Position numbers and translations under genes: made by a program. Source: Rossellomorea sp. SC111 (GTDB taxonomy: Bacteria > Bacillota > Bacilli > Bacillales > Bacillaceae_B). From it: a DNA stretch of 64,000 nt. The notes under the pieces were generated by a model. That model did no database searches. It was not told where the DNA came from and saw only the letters and a list, made by a program, of their open reading frames with translations. Of this stretch, positions 27,950 through 35,728 are shown piece after piece. Position 1 is the first letter of the stretch. Every line of letters starts with the position of its first letter. The stretch lies in assembly GCF_024733565.1 (NCBI RefSeq), contig NZ_JANIOC010000012.1, forward strand, positions 1 to 64,000, in the 5' to 3' direction.

Positions 27950-28825
27950 TTACCGGTCATCCAGCATTTTCTTGAATTCACGAACAGCAAAAGATTCATA
28001 TCTTCCTTTTTTCGTGATGATCCCTAGGTTCCAAGGAACGACCGGATTTACGATGGGGATGGATTTCACGACTCCATGGTCGACTTTTTTAGAAATGGAT
28101 TGTGGGAAGATTGAAATACCAAGATTTTGCCCGATCATTTCGCCTATAAAGTCCCATTGTGAACTCTCATAGGCGACCTTTGGATAAAATCCCGCTTTTC
28201 TGCACTCTTCAATGATTTTGTCATGCAGGGCAAAGTCTTCACTGAAGAGGATGAAGTCCTCCTCATGCAATTCGTTCATTTCCACCGAATCTTTTTCCGC
28301 CAATGGGTGAGAGTGGTGGACAAATAGCATATGTTTCTCGGAAACGAAGGGGACGACATCAAACTGCTCTTCATCCATAGGTAAGACGACTACCCCAAGG
28401 TCCAACATCCCATCCCTCACTTCTTCCACCACTTTATTGGCACGATATTCGTTCAGCTGTATATGGATGTCCGGATACGATGTTTTAAATTCCTTTATGA
28501 TGCTTGGGAAGAATAAGAATCCAATCAACGGGGGGATTCCGATTTTAATTTTCCCTTTCTTTAAGTTCATTAAGTCATATAGATGAGTCGATAAGTGATC
28601 AAGAGATTCAAGGATGACCTGTCCCTGTTCATAAACGATTTCGCCGGCTTCAGTCAGTTCGATTTGACGGGCGGACCGGTCGATCAGCTCCATCTCCAAT
28701 TCATCTTCCAAACTCCTTACCATTTTACTGAGGGTGGGCTGGGATAGATGAAGAACATTTGAAGCCTTCGTAAAACTTTTGAATTTGGCCACTTCATTAA
28801 AGTAGGTAAGCTGTCGAATATCCAA
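27950..28825 (-). CDS. LysR family transcriptional regulator
   Basis: A 291-aa LysR-type regulator with an N-terminal winged HTH (MDIRQLTYFNEVAKFKSFTKAS, then LSQPTLSKMVRSLEDELE) and a periplasmic-binding-protein-like effector domain (about 90-291). It is divergent from the GntP permease/3-hydroxybutyrate dehydrogenase pair, the usual layout when a LysR protein controls the adjacent genes. The shared intergenic region contains an ATAAGTA...TACTTAT inverted repeat. Confidence 0.9.
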   Translation of the reverse strand: MDIRQLTYFNEVAKFKSFTKASNVLHLSQPTLSKMVRSLEDELEMELIDRSARQIELTEAGEIVYEQGQVILESLDHLSTHLYDLMNLKKGKIKIGIPPLIGFLFFPSIIKEFKTSYPDIHIQLNEYRANKVVEEVRDGMLDLGVVVLPMDEEQFDVVPFVSEKHMLFVHHSHPLAEKDSVEMNELHEEDFILFSEDFALHDKIIEECRKAGFYPKVAYESSQWDFIGEMIGQNLGISIFPQSISKKVDHGVVKSIPIVNPVVPWNLGIITKKGRYESFAVREFKKMLDDR

Positions 28826-28863
28826 TGGTTTCTCTCCTTTTCAATCTATAACTTTTTTGCATG

Positions 28864-28893
28864 ATAAGTATAGTTTAAATTCATTTTACTTAT
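28864..28893. promoter_or_regulatory. Candidate LysR operator
   Basis: Inverted repeat ATAAGTA-N16-TACTTAT in the 182-base gap between the divergent lysR and gntP genes. The position fits a LysR regulatory site, but the spacing differs from the classical T-N11-A core, so this is only a candidate. Confidence 0.35.
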
Positions 28894-28950
28894 TTATAGG
28901 AGAAGAGTAAAATTTCTTACGTCAAAAAAAATTATTGTTTAAACGGTGGA

Positions 28951-28987
28951 AGAGTGGTGTGAAATCGCGCACTCTCTTTTTGTTTTC
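28951..28987 (+). terminator. Terminator-like hairpin in the leader of the gntP gene
   Basis: AGAGTG pairs with CACTCT, followed by CTTTTTGTTTTCTTT. It ends about 20 bases before the TTG start of the GntP gene. No gene precedes it on the plus strand, so it may be an attenuator in the leader. Confidence 0.5.
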
Positions 28988-29007
28988 TTTAGAAGGGTGG
29001 AAAGAAG

Positions 29008-30294
29008 TTGTTTAGTATTTTAATAGGATTGGTGCTATTGATGGTTTTCGCTTACCTGGGATGGTCCATTATTTGGATTGCACCGATTGTTGCAGGCATT
29101 GTGGCATTCATAAGCGGTATGGATCTGATGGATACGTACACCGACACTTATATGTCGGGATTCGTGAATTTCGCCAAGCAATGGTTTCCGATTTTCTTAC
29201 TGGGAGCCGTTTTCGGAAAGTTGATGGAAGATACAGGTGCAGCAAAATCGGTCGCTTATCAAATCACGAAAATGATTGGGGAGAAGCGTGCCATTCTTGG
29301 GGTGCTGGTCGCTTCGGCAGTACTGACTTATGGAGGTGTGAGTCTCTTCGTCGTTGTGTTCGCCATCTATCCCATCGCATTGGCATTATTCAGAAACGCG
29401 AACATTTCAAGAAAGCTGATTGCACCGACGATCGTGCTGGGGGCATTTACGTTCACGATGACGGCTGTTCCGGGAACACCGCAAATACAGAATCTGATCC
29501 CGATGAAGACGTTCCACACGTCACCGATGGCAGGTTCATGGATGGGAGTCGTGGCGTCACTCATCATGGCTGTCGGTGGATACCTGTGGCTCGTGGGCAG
29601 GCAGAAGAAGATGGCTGCAAGCGGGGATACATTTAAGGAAATCAGTCAAACAGGGGCAGGGTCAAATGATGAGCAACAAGCTTTACCCAATTGGATCGTC
29701 TCCTTACTGCCATTACTCTTGGTTGTCATGTTATTGAACGGGATCAAATTGAACGCCATTCCCTCATTAATGGCAGGGATTATACTAATTCTCCTAATAA
29801 ATTTGAACCGTTATAAGAAATTCATTCCTTCCATCAACGAAGGGGCAAAGGGATCTGTGATGGCCATCATCAATACAAGTGCGGCAGTCGGGTTCGGGGC
29901 AGTGGTGACGAGTGTACCGGACTTCGACCGCATTACAGATCTACTGTTGGGGATCTCATCAAATCCATTAATCTCGGAATCCTTGATTGTTCAGATCCTT
30001 GCGATGATCACCGGTTCTGCTTCCGGGGGGATGGGGATTGCCATGCAGGCACTCGGCGACACCTATTACCAACTGTCTCAATCGACCGGAATCAGTCCGG
30101 AAGCATTTCATCGCATGGCTTCTATTGCTTCCGGGGCATCGATCCTGCCTCATAATGGGGCATTATTGACGCTCTTGGCGGTTACAAATGTAACGCATAA
30201 AGACTGTTATAAAGATGTGTTTATTGTAGGGCTTGTGATTCCTACCATGGCAGTCATAGCGGGGATCATTATGGCAAGTATTGGACTTATATAA
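29008..30294 (+). CDS. GntP family organic acid permease
   Basis: A 428-aa polytopic protein of about 12 TM helices in the gluconate:H+ symporter (GntP) family, with the GAVFGKLMEDTGAAKSVA motif and the later ASGGMGIAMQALGDTY loop. The start is TTG 29008 with AAGGGTGG seven bases upstream. B. subtilis places a GntP homologue (YxjC) next to 3-hydroxybutyrate dehydrogenase YxjF; the same pairing here suggests uptake of 3-hydroxybutyrate or a related short hydroxy/keto acid (inference). Confidence 0.87.
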   Translation: MFSILIGLVLLMVFAYLGWSIIWIAPIVAGIVAFISGMDLMDTYTDTYMSGFVNFAKQWFPIFLLGAVFGKLMEDTGAAKSVAYQITKMIGEKRAILGVLVASAVLTYGGVSLFVVVFAIYPIALALFRNANISRKLIAPTIVLGAFTFTMTAVPGTPQIQNLIPMKTFHTSPMAGSWMGVVASLIMAVGGYLWLVGRQKKMAASGDTFKEISQTGAGSNDEQQALPNWIVSLLPLLLVVMLLNGIKLNAIPSLMAGIILILLINLNRYKKFIPSINEGAKGSVMAIINTSAAVGFGAVVTSVPDFDRITDLLLGISSNPLISESLIVQILAMITGSASGGMGIAMQALGDTYYQLSQSTGISPEAFHRMASIASGASILPHNGALLTLLAVTNVTHKDCYKDVFIVGLVIPTMAVIAGIIMASIGLI

Positions 30295-30314
30295 TAAAAA
30301 AGGAGTGTATTGAA

Positions 30315-31091
30315 ATGGTAGAAAATAAAGTGGTATTAATAACGGGTTCAGCAAGCGGCATCGGCTTTGAGTTAGGTAAATCCTACGCTGAAAAAGGAAG
30401 CAAAGTGGTATTGACAGACTTGAACGAAGAAGGCGTTCAAGCAGCGGCTGATAAACTTAAAGGTCTTGGTTATGAAGCAATTGGTCTTAAAGCTGATGTA
30501 ACGAGTGAAGAAGATATCAAGAACATGATCGACACAGCCCATAAACAATATGGACGTATCGATGTATTGGTGAATAATGCCGGATTACAACATGTCTCCC
30601 CGATTGAAGAGTTCCCGACAGCCAAGTTCGAACTTATGATCAAAATCATGCTTACCGCGCCTTTCATAGCCATCAAACATGTGCTGCCAATCATGAAAGA
30701 ACAGAAGTTTGGACGTATTATTAATGTTTCTTCCATCAATGGCTTAGTGGGCTTTGCCGGAAAAGCTGCATACAATAGTGCGAAACACGGCGTGATCGGG
30801 CTGACGAAAGTGGCAGCTCTTGAGTCGGCTCCTTTCGGCATCACTGTGAATTCCATTTGCCCTGGTTATGTAGATACACCACTCGTAAGAGGACAATTGA
30901 AGGATATTGCAACTACGCGTAACGTTCCTTTAGAAAAAGTCCTGGAAGATGTCATCTATCCGTTAGTACCTCAAAAACGCTTGCTTGATGTCAGTGAAAT
31001 TGCCGATTACGCAATGTTCCTGTCCAGCGATCAAGCGAAGAGTGTAACGGGACAAGCGGTCGTCATCGACGGCGGATATACGGCACAATAA
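30315..31091 (+). CDS. bdhA: 3-hydroxybutyrate dehydrogenase (SDR)
   Basis: A 258-aa classical short-chain dehydrogenase. It has cofactor motif TGSASGIG near residue 10, NNAG at about 90, catalytic serine in VSSINGLVG and Tyr/Lys in YNSAKHG. The stretch CPGYVDTPLVRGQ and overall length agree with D-3-hydroxybutyrate dehydrogenase (YxjF/BdhA), which oxidises 3-hydroxybutyrate to acetoacetate with NAD+. Located 20 bases after the GntP permease, so co-transcribed. Confidence 0.87.
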   Translation: MVENKVVLITGSASGIGFELGKSYAEKGSKVVLTDLNEEGVQAAADKLKGLGYEAIGLKADVTSEEDIKNMIDTAHKQYGRIDVLVNNAGLQHVSPIEEFPTAKFELMIKIMLTAPFIAIKHVLPIMKEQKFGRIINVSSINGLVGFAGKAAYNSAKHGVIGLTKVAALESAPFGITVNSICPGYVDTPLVRGQLKDIATTRNVPLEKVLEDVIYPLVPQKRLLDVSEIADYAMFLSSDQAKSVTGQAVVIDGGYTAQ

Positions 31092-31108
31092 TTAGGTTCA
31101 TTCTTTAT

Positions 31109-31145
31109 AAGACTTCGGCTTGCGAAATGCTGAAGTCTTTTTTCT
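31109..31145 (+). terminator. Terminator after bdhA
   Basis: Stem AGACTTCgGC/GCtGAAGTCT followed by TTTTTTTC. Confidence 0.85.
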
Positions 31146-31357
31146 ATCCATTTATCGAGTCGTTAGACGATCTTTCTCTTTTCAACACATTCGTTCTTTA
31201 TCGGCATTTTTCTCCTCTCGACATTTTCTGAATCAACTTTTTACATCTCCTCTTCTTTTCCCTCTTAATTATTATCTGTAATAAAAAGGTAGTTTTCTAG
31301 TTTTATAATGTAGTAGAAAGAGCATGATTTGAAGTAAGAATATGTAAAAAATATTAA

Positions 31358-31497
31358 GTTTACAAATTTGTATACATGTAAACAAAATCGTACACAATTG
31401 TATACAAAAAAGTAAACATGTACACAAACGAGTACACATGCTGTTGTTAAGCGTTGTATACAATTAATGTACACAACGATACAAAAATGTGTACGAA
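31358..31497. repeat. GTAnACA iteron array (centromere/operator-like)
   Basis: Copies of GTA(T/C/A)ACA begin at 31370, 31378, 31390, 31400, 31412, 31420, 31432, 31456 and 31469, with looser copies at 31358 (GTTTACA), 31478 (GATACAA) and 31491 (GTACGAA). Most spacings are 8-12 bases and pairs sum to about 20-24, close to two helical turns. The array ends about 130 bases before the ParM-like gene. In type II partition systems such direct repeats upstream of the actin gene form the parC centromere bound by the ParR protein. A poor promoter candidate (TTGACC, 15 bases, TATACT at 31560) follows. Confidence 0.72.
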
Positions 31498-31626
31498 ACA
31501 ACGCGTTCTCACTTGCCATATTCGATAGAAAAGTAGGATTGACCGAAGACGATAAATTGTATACTCTGAGAGTAAGAGTTGAAATGTTTAGACAAATTCT
31601 CACTCATGAATGAAAGGATGATTTTA

Positions 31627-32805
31627 ATGACGAATTCTCGCATTGCAGCCATTGATGTTGGTAATGATTCTTTAAAAGGTATTTTTGGAAAAATGGACGC
31701 TGAGGTGAATATTCCGAACGTCATCGCAAGGGATGTTGAAGACCGTCCTATCATCGGTATAGAGGAGCTGGATACACAAGACCCACTAGACGGCATACAT
31801 ATCCGTGTCCACTCCCCTGCTTTGAAAGACAATAATGCAATTTATCGTGTCGGAAATCTTGCGACAAAGAGCAATAACTCGACTGAACTGGATCCGGGCA
31901 GCAGTAAATCAGAAGAAGATCAAACATTGGTCATGCTGTTTGCTTCTATTGCTTTGGATGCAGCACGTAATGGATCAGATTTCAAAAAGAATAATAATGT
32001 AATAGAAGCAAACTACACGCTCGGAACAGGCCTTCCACTACGTGAAGTAAAGGAAGGAAAAGATGTTGGATATCGTTCAAGATTAGTAGGTTCTGTTCAC
32101 CAGGTCGAGTTCCTTGTCACTCCACGCTATCAAGGTATCAAAGTAAATATTAAATTTGATGAAGTGAAAGTGTATCCTGAAGGATTTGCTGCTTTTATCA
32201 ACCTTGTGATGGATAATAATTCAAATATCATCAACAAAGATTTGATTGATAAGCGCATCTTGATTCAGGATATTGGTGGATTATCAACAGATATTGCGGT
32301 CATCAAAGATCGTAAAGTAGACGATGATAAAGCTCAAGGGTTTAACCTGGGTGTATCTGAATCACTAGAATTGATTCGTGAGGAAATCCGCTCAAGACAT
32401 GGTATTGAGCTTGACAGCCGCCGTGATGTGGTCGAAATCATCACGAAGAAAAGTGACCGCAATCATATTATGGTAAAAGGTAGTCGTACAAGCGTACACG
32501 ACATCGTAGACCGCATTATGCTTGAGCTTGCTAAGAAGCAGTACCGCCATCTTCGTAATATGTGGCAAAAGAATTCCCAAACCGAGATCTGTTACTTCAT
32601 CGGTGGTGGATCCAGCGTCCTTAAAGAGTATATCAAGACGCTTAACAATAATCTTGATGGGTACAATATCGACTTCTTTGAAGATGAGAAGGAAAGTATC
32701 TGGATGATGGCAAACGCATACTACAAGTTGATTGCCGACTTCACAAGAAAAACACAGAAGCAACAAGCCCCGAAAGAAGAACAAAAATTAGCGAAAACCA
32801 AATAG
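31627..32805 (+). CDS. ParM/StbA-like actin ATPase
   Basis: A 392-aa actin-fold protein. The phosphate-1 loop is IAAIDVGNDSLKG (D10, G12), phosphate-2 is DIGGLSTDIAVI, and the adenosine motif is YFIGGGSSVL. These are the ASKHA nucleotide-binding elements of plasmid-segregation actins. The ATG at 31627 has AAAGGA eight bases upstream; an upstream ATG-less extension is not supported. The gene is followed after 9 bases by a ribbon-helix-helix protein and preceded by iterons, so it looks like the filament-forming motor of a segregation cassette. The C-terminus is a K/Q-rich tail. Confidence 0.85.
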   Translation: MTNSRIAAIDVGNDSLKGIFGKMDAEVNIPNVIARDVEDRPIIGIEELDTQDPLDGIHIRVHSPALKDNNAIYRVGNLATKSNNSTELDPGSSKSEEDQTLVMLFASIALDAARNGSDFKKNNNVIEANYTLGTGLPLREVKEGKDVGYRSRLVGSVHQVEFLVTPRYQGIKVNIKFDEVKVYPEGFAAFINLVMDNNSNIINKDLIDKRILIQDIGGLSTDIAVIKDRKVDDDKAQGFNLGVSESLELIREEIRSRHGIELDSRRDVVEIITKKSDRNHIMVKGSRTSVHDIVDRIMLELAKKQYRHLRNMWQKNSQTEICYFIGGGSSVLKEYIKTLNNNLDGYNIDFFEDEKESIWMMANAYYKLIADFTRKTQKQQAPKEEQKLAKTK

Positions 32806-32814
32806 GGTGATGGT

Positions 32815-33408
32815 ATGACTGAAAAAGGGATGTCGAGGGGACAGCCGATCACATTTAGGCTCCCTTCAGATACACCTGATCACGTATTAAAACATTTACA
32901 AAAGCTCAAAGAAATAGAAAAACGAAACTTCTCCAGTAAAATTGCAGAGCTTGTCCTAAACGGGGTGAATGATACAATTTCAAGGCAGCGGGAAGCGATT
33001 ACGATTCCCCTTCCGAAGGGATTGGACAAGTCCCAACGTGACTGGCTTAAGCATGAACATTCAGAAGCCCTGCTCGGGAGCATCGTGTACCAGCTGCTTT
33101 CAAACCCGGTTCGAACTGCCTCCCTCCTTGCTTCTTTGAGCAGTAATTCATTGGATATCGATGAAGCGCTGTACCTTCAGGAGGAATCTGCAGCAAGTGA
33201 CGATACCGAAAGAACGTGGTCCTTTGATCAAGTGATGGATGCTACCCCTGAAGAAGTCGTGGATGAGCGTTCCTACTCAACAGATGAAGAACTGGACAAC
33301 TTCGATTGGGACAATGCCATGAAACCCAAGGAAACCGTCAATGAAGAGCCTAAAGAAGAATCGATGGACGACCTCTTAGGAGATTTTCTCGCCCAAATGA
33401 ATAAATGA
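32815..33408 (+). CDS. Ribbon-helix-helix DNA-binding protein, ParR-like partner of the actin ATPase
   Basis: A 197-aa protein. Residues 8-52 (QPITFRLPSDTPDHVLKHLQ, then FSSKIAELVLNGVN) have the strand-helix-helix pattern of the ribbon-helix-helix fold used by ParR adaptors. A central helical part follows, then an acidic tail ending MDDLLGDFLAQMNK that could contact the filament, as ParR C-termini do. It lies 9 bases after the ParM-like gene. Expected role: bind the upstream iterons, repress the operon and couple DNA or another cargo to filaments (inference from architecture, not from strong sequence similarity). Confidence 0.65.
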   Translation: MTEKGMSRGQPITFRLPSDTPDHVLKHLQKLKEIEKRNFSSKIAELVLNGVNDTISRQREAITIPLPKGLDKSQRDWLKHEHSEALLGSIVYQLLSNPVRTASLLASLSSNSLDIDEALYLQEESAASDDTERTWSFDQVMDATPEEVVDERSYSTDEELDNFDWDNAMKPKETVNEEPKEESMDDLLGDFLAQMNK

Positions 33409-33409
33409 T

Positions 33410-33457
33410 AAGAACCTGAAGTGAGGCCCTTGGGCCTATCCTTCAGGTTCTTTTTGG
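33410..33457 (+). terminator. Strong terminator between the parM-like operon and the gas vesicle cluster
   Basis: Long interrupted stem AAGAACCTGAAG...CTTCAGGTTCTT enclosing a second stem GGCCC/GGGCC, followed by TTTTTGG. Confidence 0.9.
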
Positions 33458-33769
33458 TTCTATATACCCTATCCCTTTAATGCATATATTCCTACTGAAT
33501 TCAACTACCTATTATAGTTGGAAACTGTAATCGATTTGTCTTATTTGAATTATATTTTTCACCAAAAACCCTCCAGTGCAGATGCCTCTTAGGAAAAAAT
33601 GTTACAGTCCGTTACAACCGATTTAAAACATGTATAAAAAATGGCAGTTTACTTCAAATAATTCCCACCCTGTGGTTTAAACAGGGCATAATTCGAGGTA
33701 AACACCGATTAAACAGAATAAAACATGGCACGTCAGTCATTGGCTACACCACTAAAGAGGAGAGATTCG
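33458..33769 (+). promoter_or_regulatory. Leader region of the gas vesicle cluster
   Basis: 312 bases without a gene. A weak SigB-like promoter is possible: GTTTAA at 33675-33680, a 15-base spacer and AGGTAA at 33696-33701 (consensus GTTTAA-N12-15-GGGTAT). No good SigA promoter is evident, and no further structure is recognised. Confidence 0.3.
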
Positions 33770-34030
33770 ATGAGTATTCAAAAAAGTAATGATAGCTCAA
33801 GTCTCGCAGAAGTCATTGATAGAATCCTGGATAAAGGAATTGTCATTGACGCATTCGCCAGGGTTTCCTTAGTAGGAATCGAAATTCTTACTATAGAAGC
33901 ACGGGTGGTAATCGCAAGTGTCGATACGTGGTTACGGTATGCAGAAGCAGTTGGGCTTTTAAGAGACGAGGTCCAGGAAGAGGGTCTTGCCAAGCAGGAG
34001 AATGAAAGAGGGAGCACATTCAGCATATAA
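33770..34030 (+). CDS. gvpA: Gas vesicle structural protein GvpA
   Basis: An 86-aa hydrophobic structural protein that assembles into the ribbed gas-permeable shell. The hallmark core [30 protein letters not shown] is present with the second amphipathic part [18 protein letters not shown]. The ATG at 33770 (AAAGAGGAGA upstream) gives [12 protein letters not shown], as in B. megaterium GvpA/B; an earlier ATG gives a non-homologous extension. First gene of the 14-gene cluster; gvpB encodes a near-identical copy. Confidence 0.96.
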   Translation: MSIQKSNDSSSLAEVIDRILDKGIVIDAFARVSLVGIEILTIEARVVIASVDTWLRYAEAVGLLRDEVQEEGLAKQENERGSTFSI

Positions 34031-34080
34031 ACAAGTAAATGAAATATAGTTTTACTATTTTAATAGAAAAGAGGATGAAT

Positions 34081-34572
34081 ATGTCAGAAGTGAAAAGCAG
34101 TCAACAGGTGGAAGAAACGAAGAGCACTGATGAAAAGGAAGGACAATCCACTGAAAACAGACAATCTATGAATTATGCGATTATCGGGGGAGTAGTCGGT
34201 GCAGGAATCGGGTTACTTTCGAATCCCGGTACAGGAAAAAAAGTAGTGGACAGTTTAGGGAAATCAGATGTGATGAAAGCTGCAAGTAAAGAATTGCGAA
34301 GGTCAGCACAGGAATTCCTGACAGAGCAGGCCATCATCACCCTTAGACAATCCGCTACCGGATATATGAGCAGGCTGGATGGTGGCTTGCTGTCACCTAA
34401 GAAGAAAAAAGAAGAGGCGTCGGAAAACTCTGATGCCAAAGCAGAAAATAATGAACATTCTTCGAATCAGTCAGAAGAATTAGAAGAAATCAAAGAAGAA
34501 AACAAGAATTTGAATGAGCGTTTAGAACGAATTGAAGAAATGCTGAACAGCCTGGTGGATTCTAAGAAATAA
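34081..34572 (+). CDS. gvpP: Gas vesicle protein GvpP
   Basis: A 163-aa accessory protein with a short hydrophobic glycine-rich helix (AIIGGVVGAGIGLLSNPGTGKK, about residues 34-56; YtxH-like) and a charged C-terminus ending in a coiled coil (about 120-160). It occupies the GvpP position between gvpA and gvpQ of the B. megaterium cluster. In B. megaterium gvpA, gvpP and gvpQ were not needed for vesicle formation in E. coli, so the role is secondary. Start ATG 34081 uses GAGG at 34071. Confidence 0.82.
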   Translation: MSEVKSSQQVEETKSTDEKEGQSTENRQSMNYAIIGGVVGAGIGLLSNPGTGKKVVDSLGKSDVMKAASKELRRSAQEFLTEQAIITLRQSATGYMSRLDGGLLSPKKKKEEASENSDAKAENNEHSSNQSEELEEIKEENKNLNERLERIEEMLNSLVDSKK

Positions 34573-34596
34573 TCGCATCCCTGAAGGGGGCATTAC

Positions 34597-35070
34597 ATGA
34601 GTAAGCCTGTAAAAAAAGCAGTTGGGAAGATGGCTAAAAAAGCATACGACCATGCTCCGGAGCCAGTGAAAGAGAAAGTGAAAGATACGATGAAAGAAAA
34701 GGCGAAAGAAACATTTGTGGAGAGTGTTGAAGACGGGCTTCAATCAAAGGCTAACGAGGCATCAGAGAAGTTAGAAAACGCAAAAGAGAAAAATGCCAAT
34801 AATGTTCATACCAAAGCAGAAGAAGCAAAGGAAAAAGTACAGGATGTCCTGCTTTCCGTACGAGAAAAGTTAGGAAACGCAAAAGAAGCAGGAGAAGAGT
34901 TCCAAAAGAAAATCTCTTCATCGAATGACAATCAAACAAAAATCAAAGGCGTGGGAAATATTAAGGGAGCAAGTGACATCAAGAGTTCCTTTAACATTAA
35001 GAGCTCCACCGAAATCAAAAGTTCAGAAAATATTAAATCATCAAAAGACATTAAGACAATCTGTTCTTAG
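34597..35070 (+). CDS. gvpQ: Gas vesicle protein GvpQ
   Basis: A 157-aa, highly charged (K/E-rich) helical protein in the GvpQ position. Residues 1-105 look like an amphipathic coiled-coil protein of LEA/YtxH-like composition. The C-terminus (about 118-155) consists of six tandem hexapeptides of type (N/D/E)IKSSx, an unusual repeat. Ribosome binding site GAAGGGGG. Function in the vesicle is not established. Confidence 0.8.
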   Translation: MSKPVKKAVGKMAKKAYDHAPEPVKEKVKDTMKEKAKETFVESVEDGLQSKANEASEKLENAKEKNANNVHTKAEEAKEKVQDVLLSVREKLGNAKEAGEEFQKKISSSNDNQTKIKGVGNIKGASDIKSSFNIKSSTEIKSSENIKSSKDIKTICS

Positions 35071-35090
35071 ACACTGGAAGGAGAATGAAA

Positions 35091-35351
35091 TTGGCTATAC
35101 AAAAAAGTAATAACAGTTCAAGTTTAGCAGAAGTAATTGATAGAATTCTTGACAAAGGGATCGTCATTGATGCATTTGCTAGAGTGTCTGTCGTCGGAAT
35201 TGAAATATTGACCGTTGAAGCAAGGGTCGTCATCGCCAGCGTAGATACATGGTTGCGTTATGCAGAGGCAGTAGGTCTTTTACGCGATGACGTAGAAGAA
35301 AACGGTCTTGCTACGCAGCAGAATGAAAGAAGCTCCCAGTTCAGCATTTAA
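35091..35351 (+). CDS. gvpB: Gas vesicle structural protein GvpB (second GvpA)
   Basis: An 86-aa GvpA-family shell protein differing from the gvpA product at only 11 positions, mostly in the C-terminal tail. I choose TTG 35091 (AAGGAG seven bases upstream), which gives [12 protein letters not shown] and the same 86-residue length as GvpA. The ATG at 35085 touches the ribosome binding site. In B. megaterium the genes from gvpB onward suffice for vesicle formation in E. coli. Confidence 0.95.
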   Translation: MAIQKSNNSSSLAEVIDRILDKGIVIDAFARVSVVGIEILTVEARVVIASVDTWLRYAEAVGLLRDDVEENGLATQQNERSSQFSI

Positions 35352-35431
35352 TAGGAGTGAAAGCAAAGGAATCAGTAGTTGAAGGGGGCCGTTATCGGCA
35401 CCCTCCCCTTCATCTACAGTAGGAGGCAGCT

Positions 35432-35698
35432 ATGGTAATCAAAGAAATCATGAATAGTGTGACGGATTTCTTCAATGAACATGTAGCTCCGGTCCATAAG
35501 ATTACGTCAGTGGAACTGACAGAGGACGAAGGATGGAAGCTTCAAGTCGAAGTCATTGAAGAAAAAGAATATATGAAGAAATATGCGAAAGACGAAATGC
35601 TTGGCACATATGATGTTCTTCTCAATAAAGAAAAGGAAGTCACCTCATTTAAACGACGGGATATCCGTTACAGAAGTGCCATCGGACAGGAAATGTAG
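35432..35698 (+). CDS. gvpR: Gas vesicle protein GvpR (GvpO family)
   Basis: An 88-aa protein of the GvpO/GvpR family: WKLQVEVIEEKEYMKKYAKDEMLGTYDVLL and the conserved ending VTSFKRRDIRYRSA. Accessory or assembly role; precise biochemistry unknown. Excellent ribosome binding site TAGGAGGC. Located between gvpB and gvpN as in B. megaterium. Confidence 0.9.
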   Translation: MVIKEIMNSVTDFFNEHVAPVHKITSVELTEDEGWKLQVEVIEEKEYMKKYAKDEMLGTYDVLLNKEKEVTSFKRRDIRYRSAIGQEM

Positions 35699-35728
35699 TG
35701 TCCTTTAGCGAGTAGGAGGGAATTGTAC

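Noticed and set aside
31358-31497. CRISPR array interpretation of the short repeats
   Set aside because: Repeat unit is 7 bases with 1-5 base gaps, no spacers of 25-40 bases and no cas genes in the window.
31265-31603. Minus-strand frame across the iteron region
   Set aside because: Repetitive CVCVHVYF-like product results from the TGTAYAC repeats; no ribosome binding site.
33770-35351. gvpA/gvpB similarity as a sign of a mobile element or recent tandem duplication
   Set aside because: Both genes exist in the ancestral B. megaterium-type cluster order, and the copies differ at many synonymous sites.
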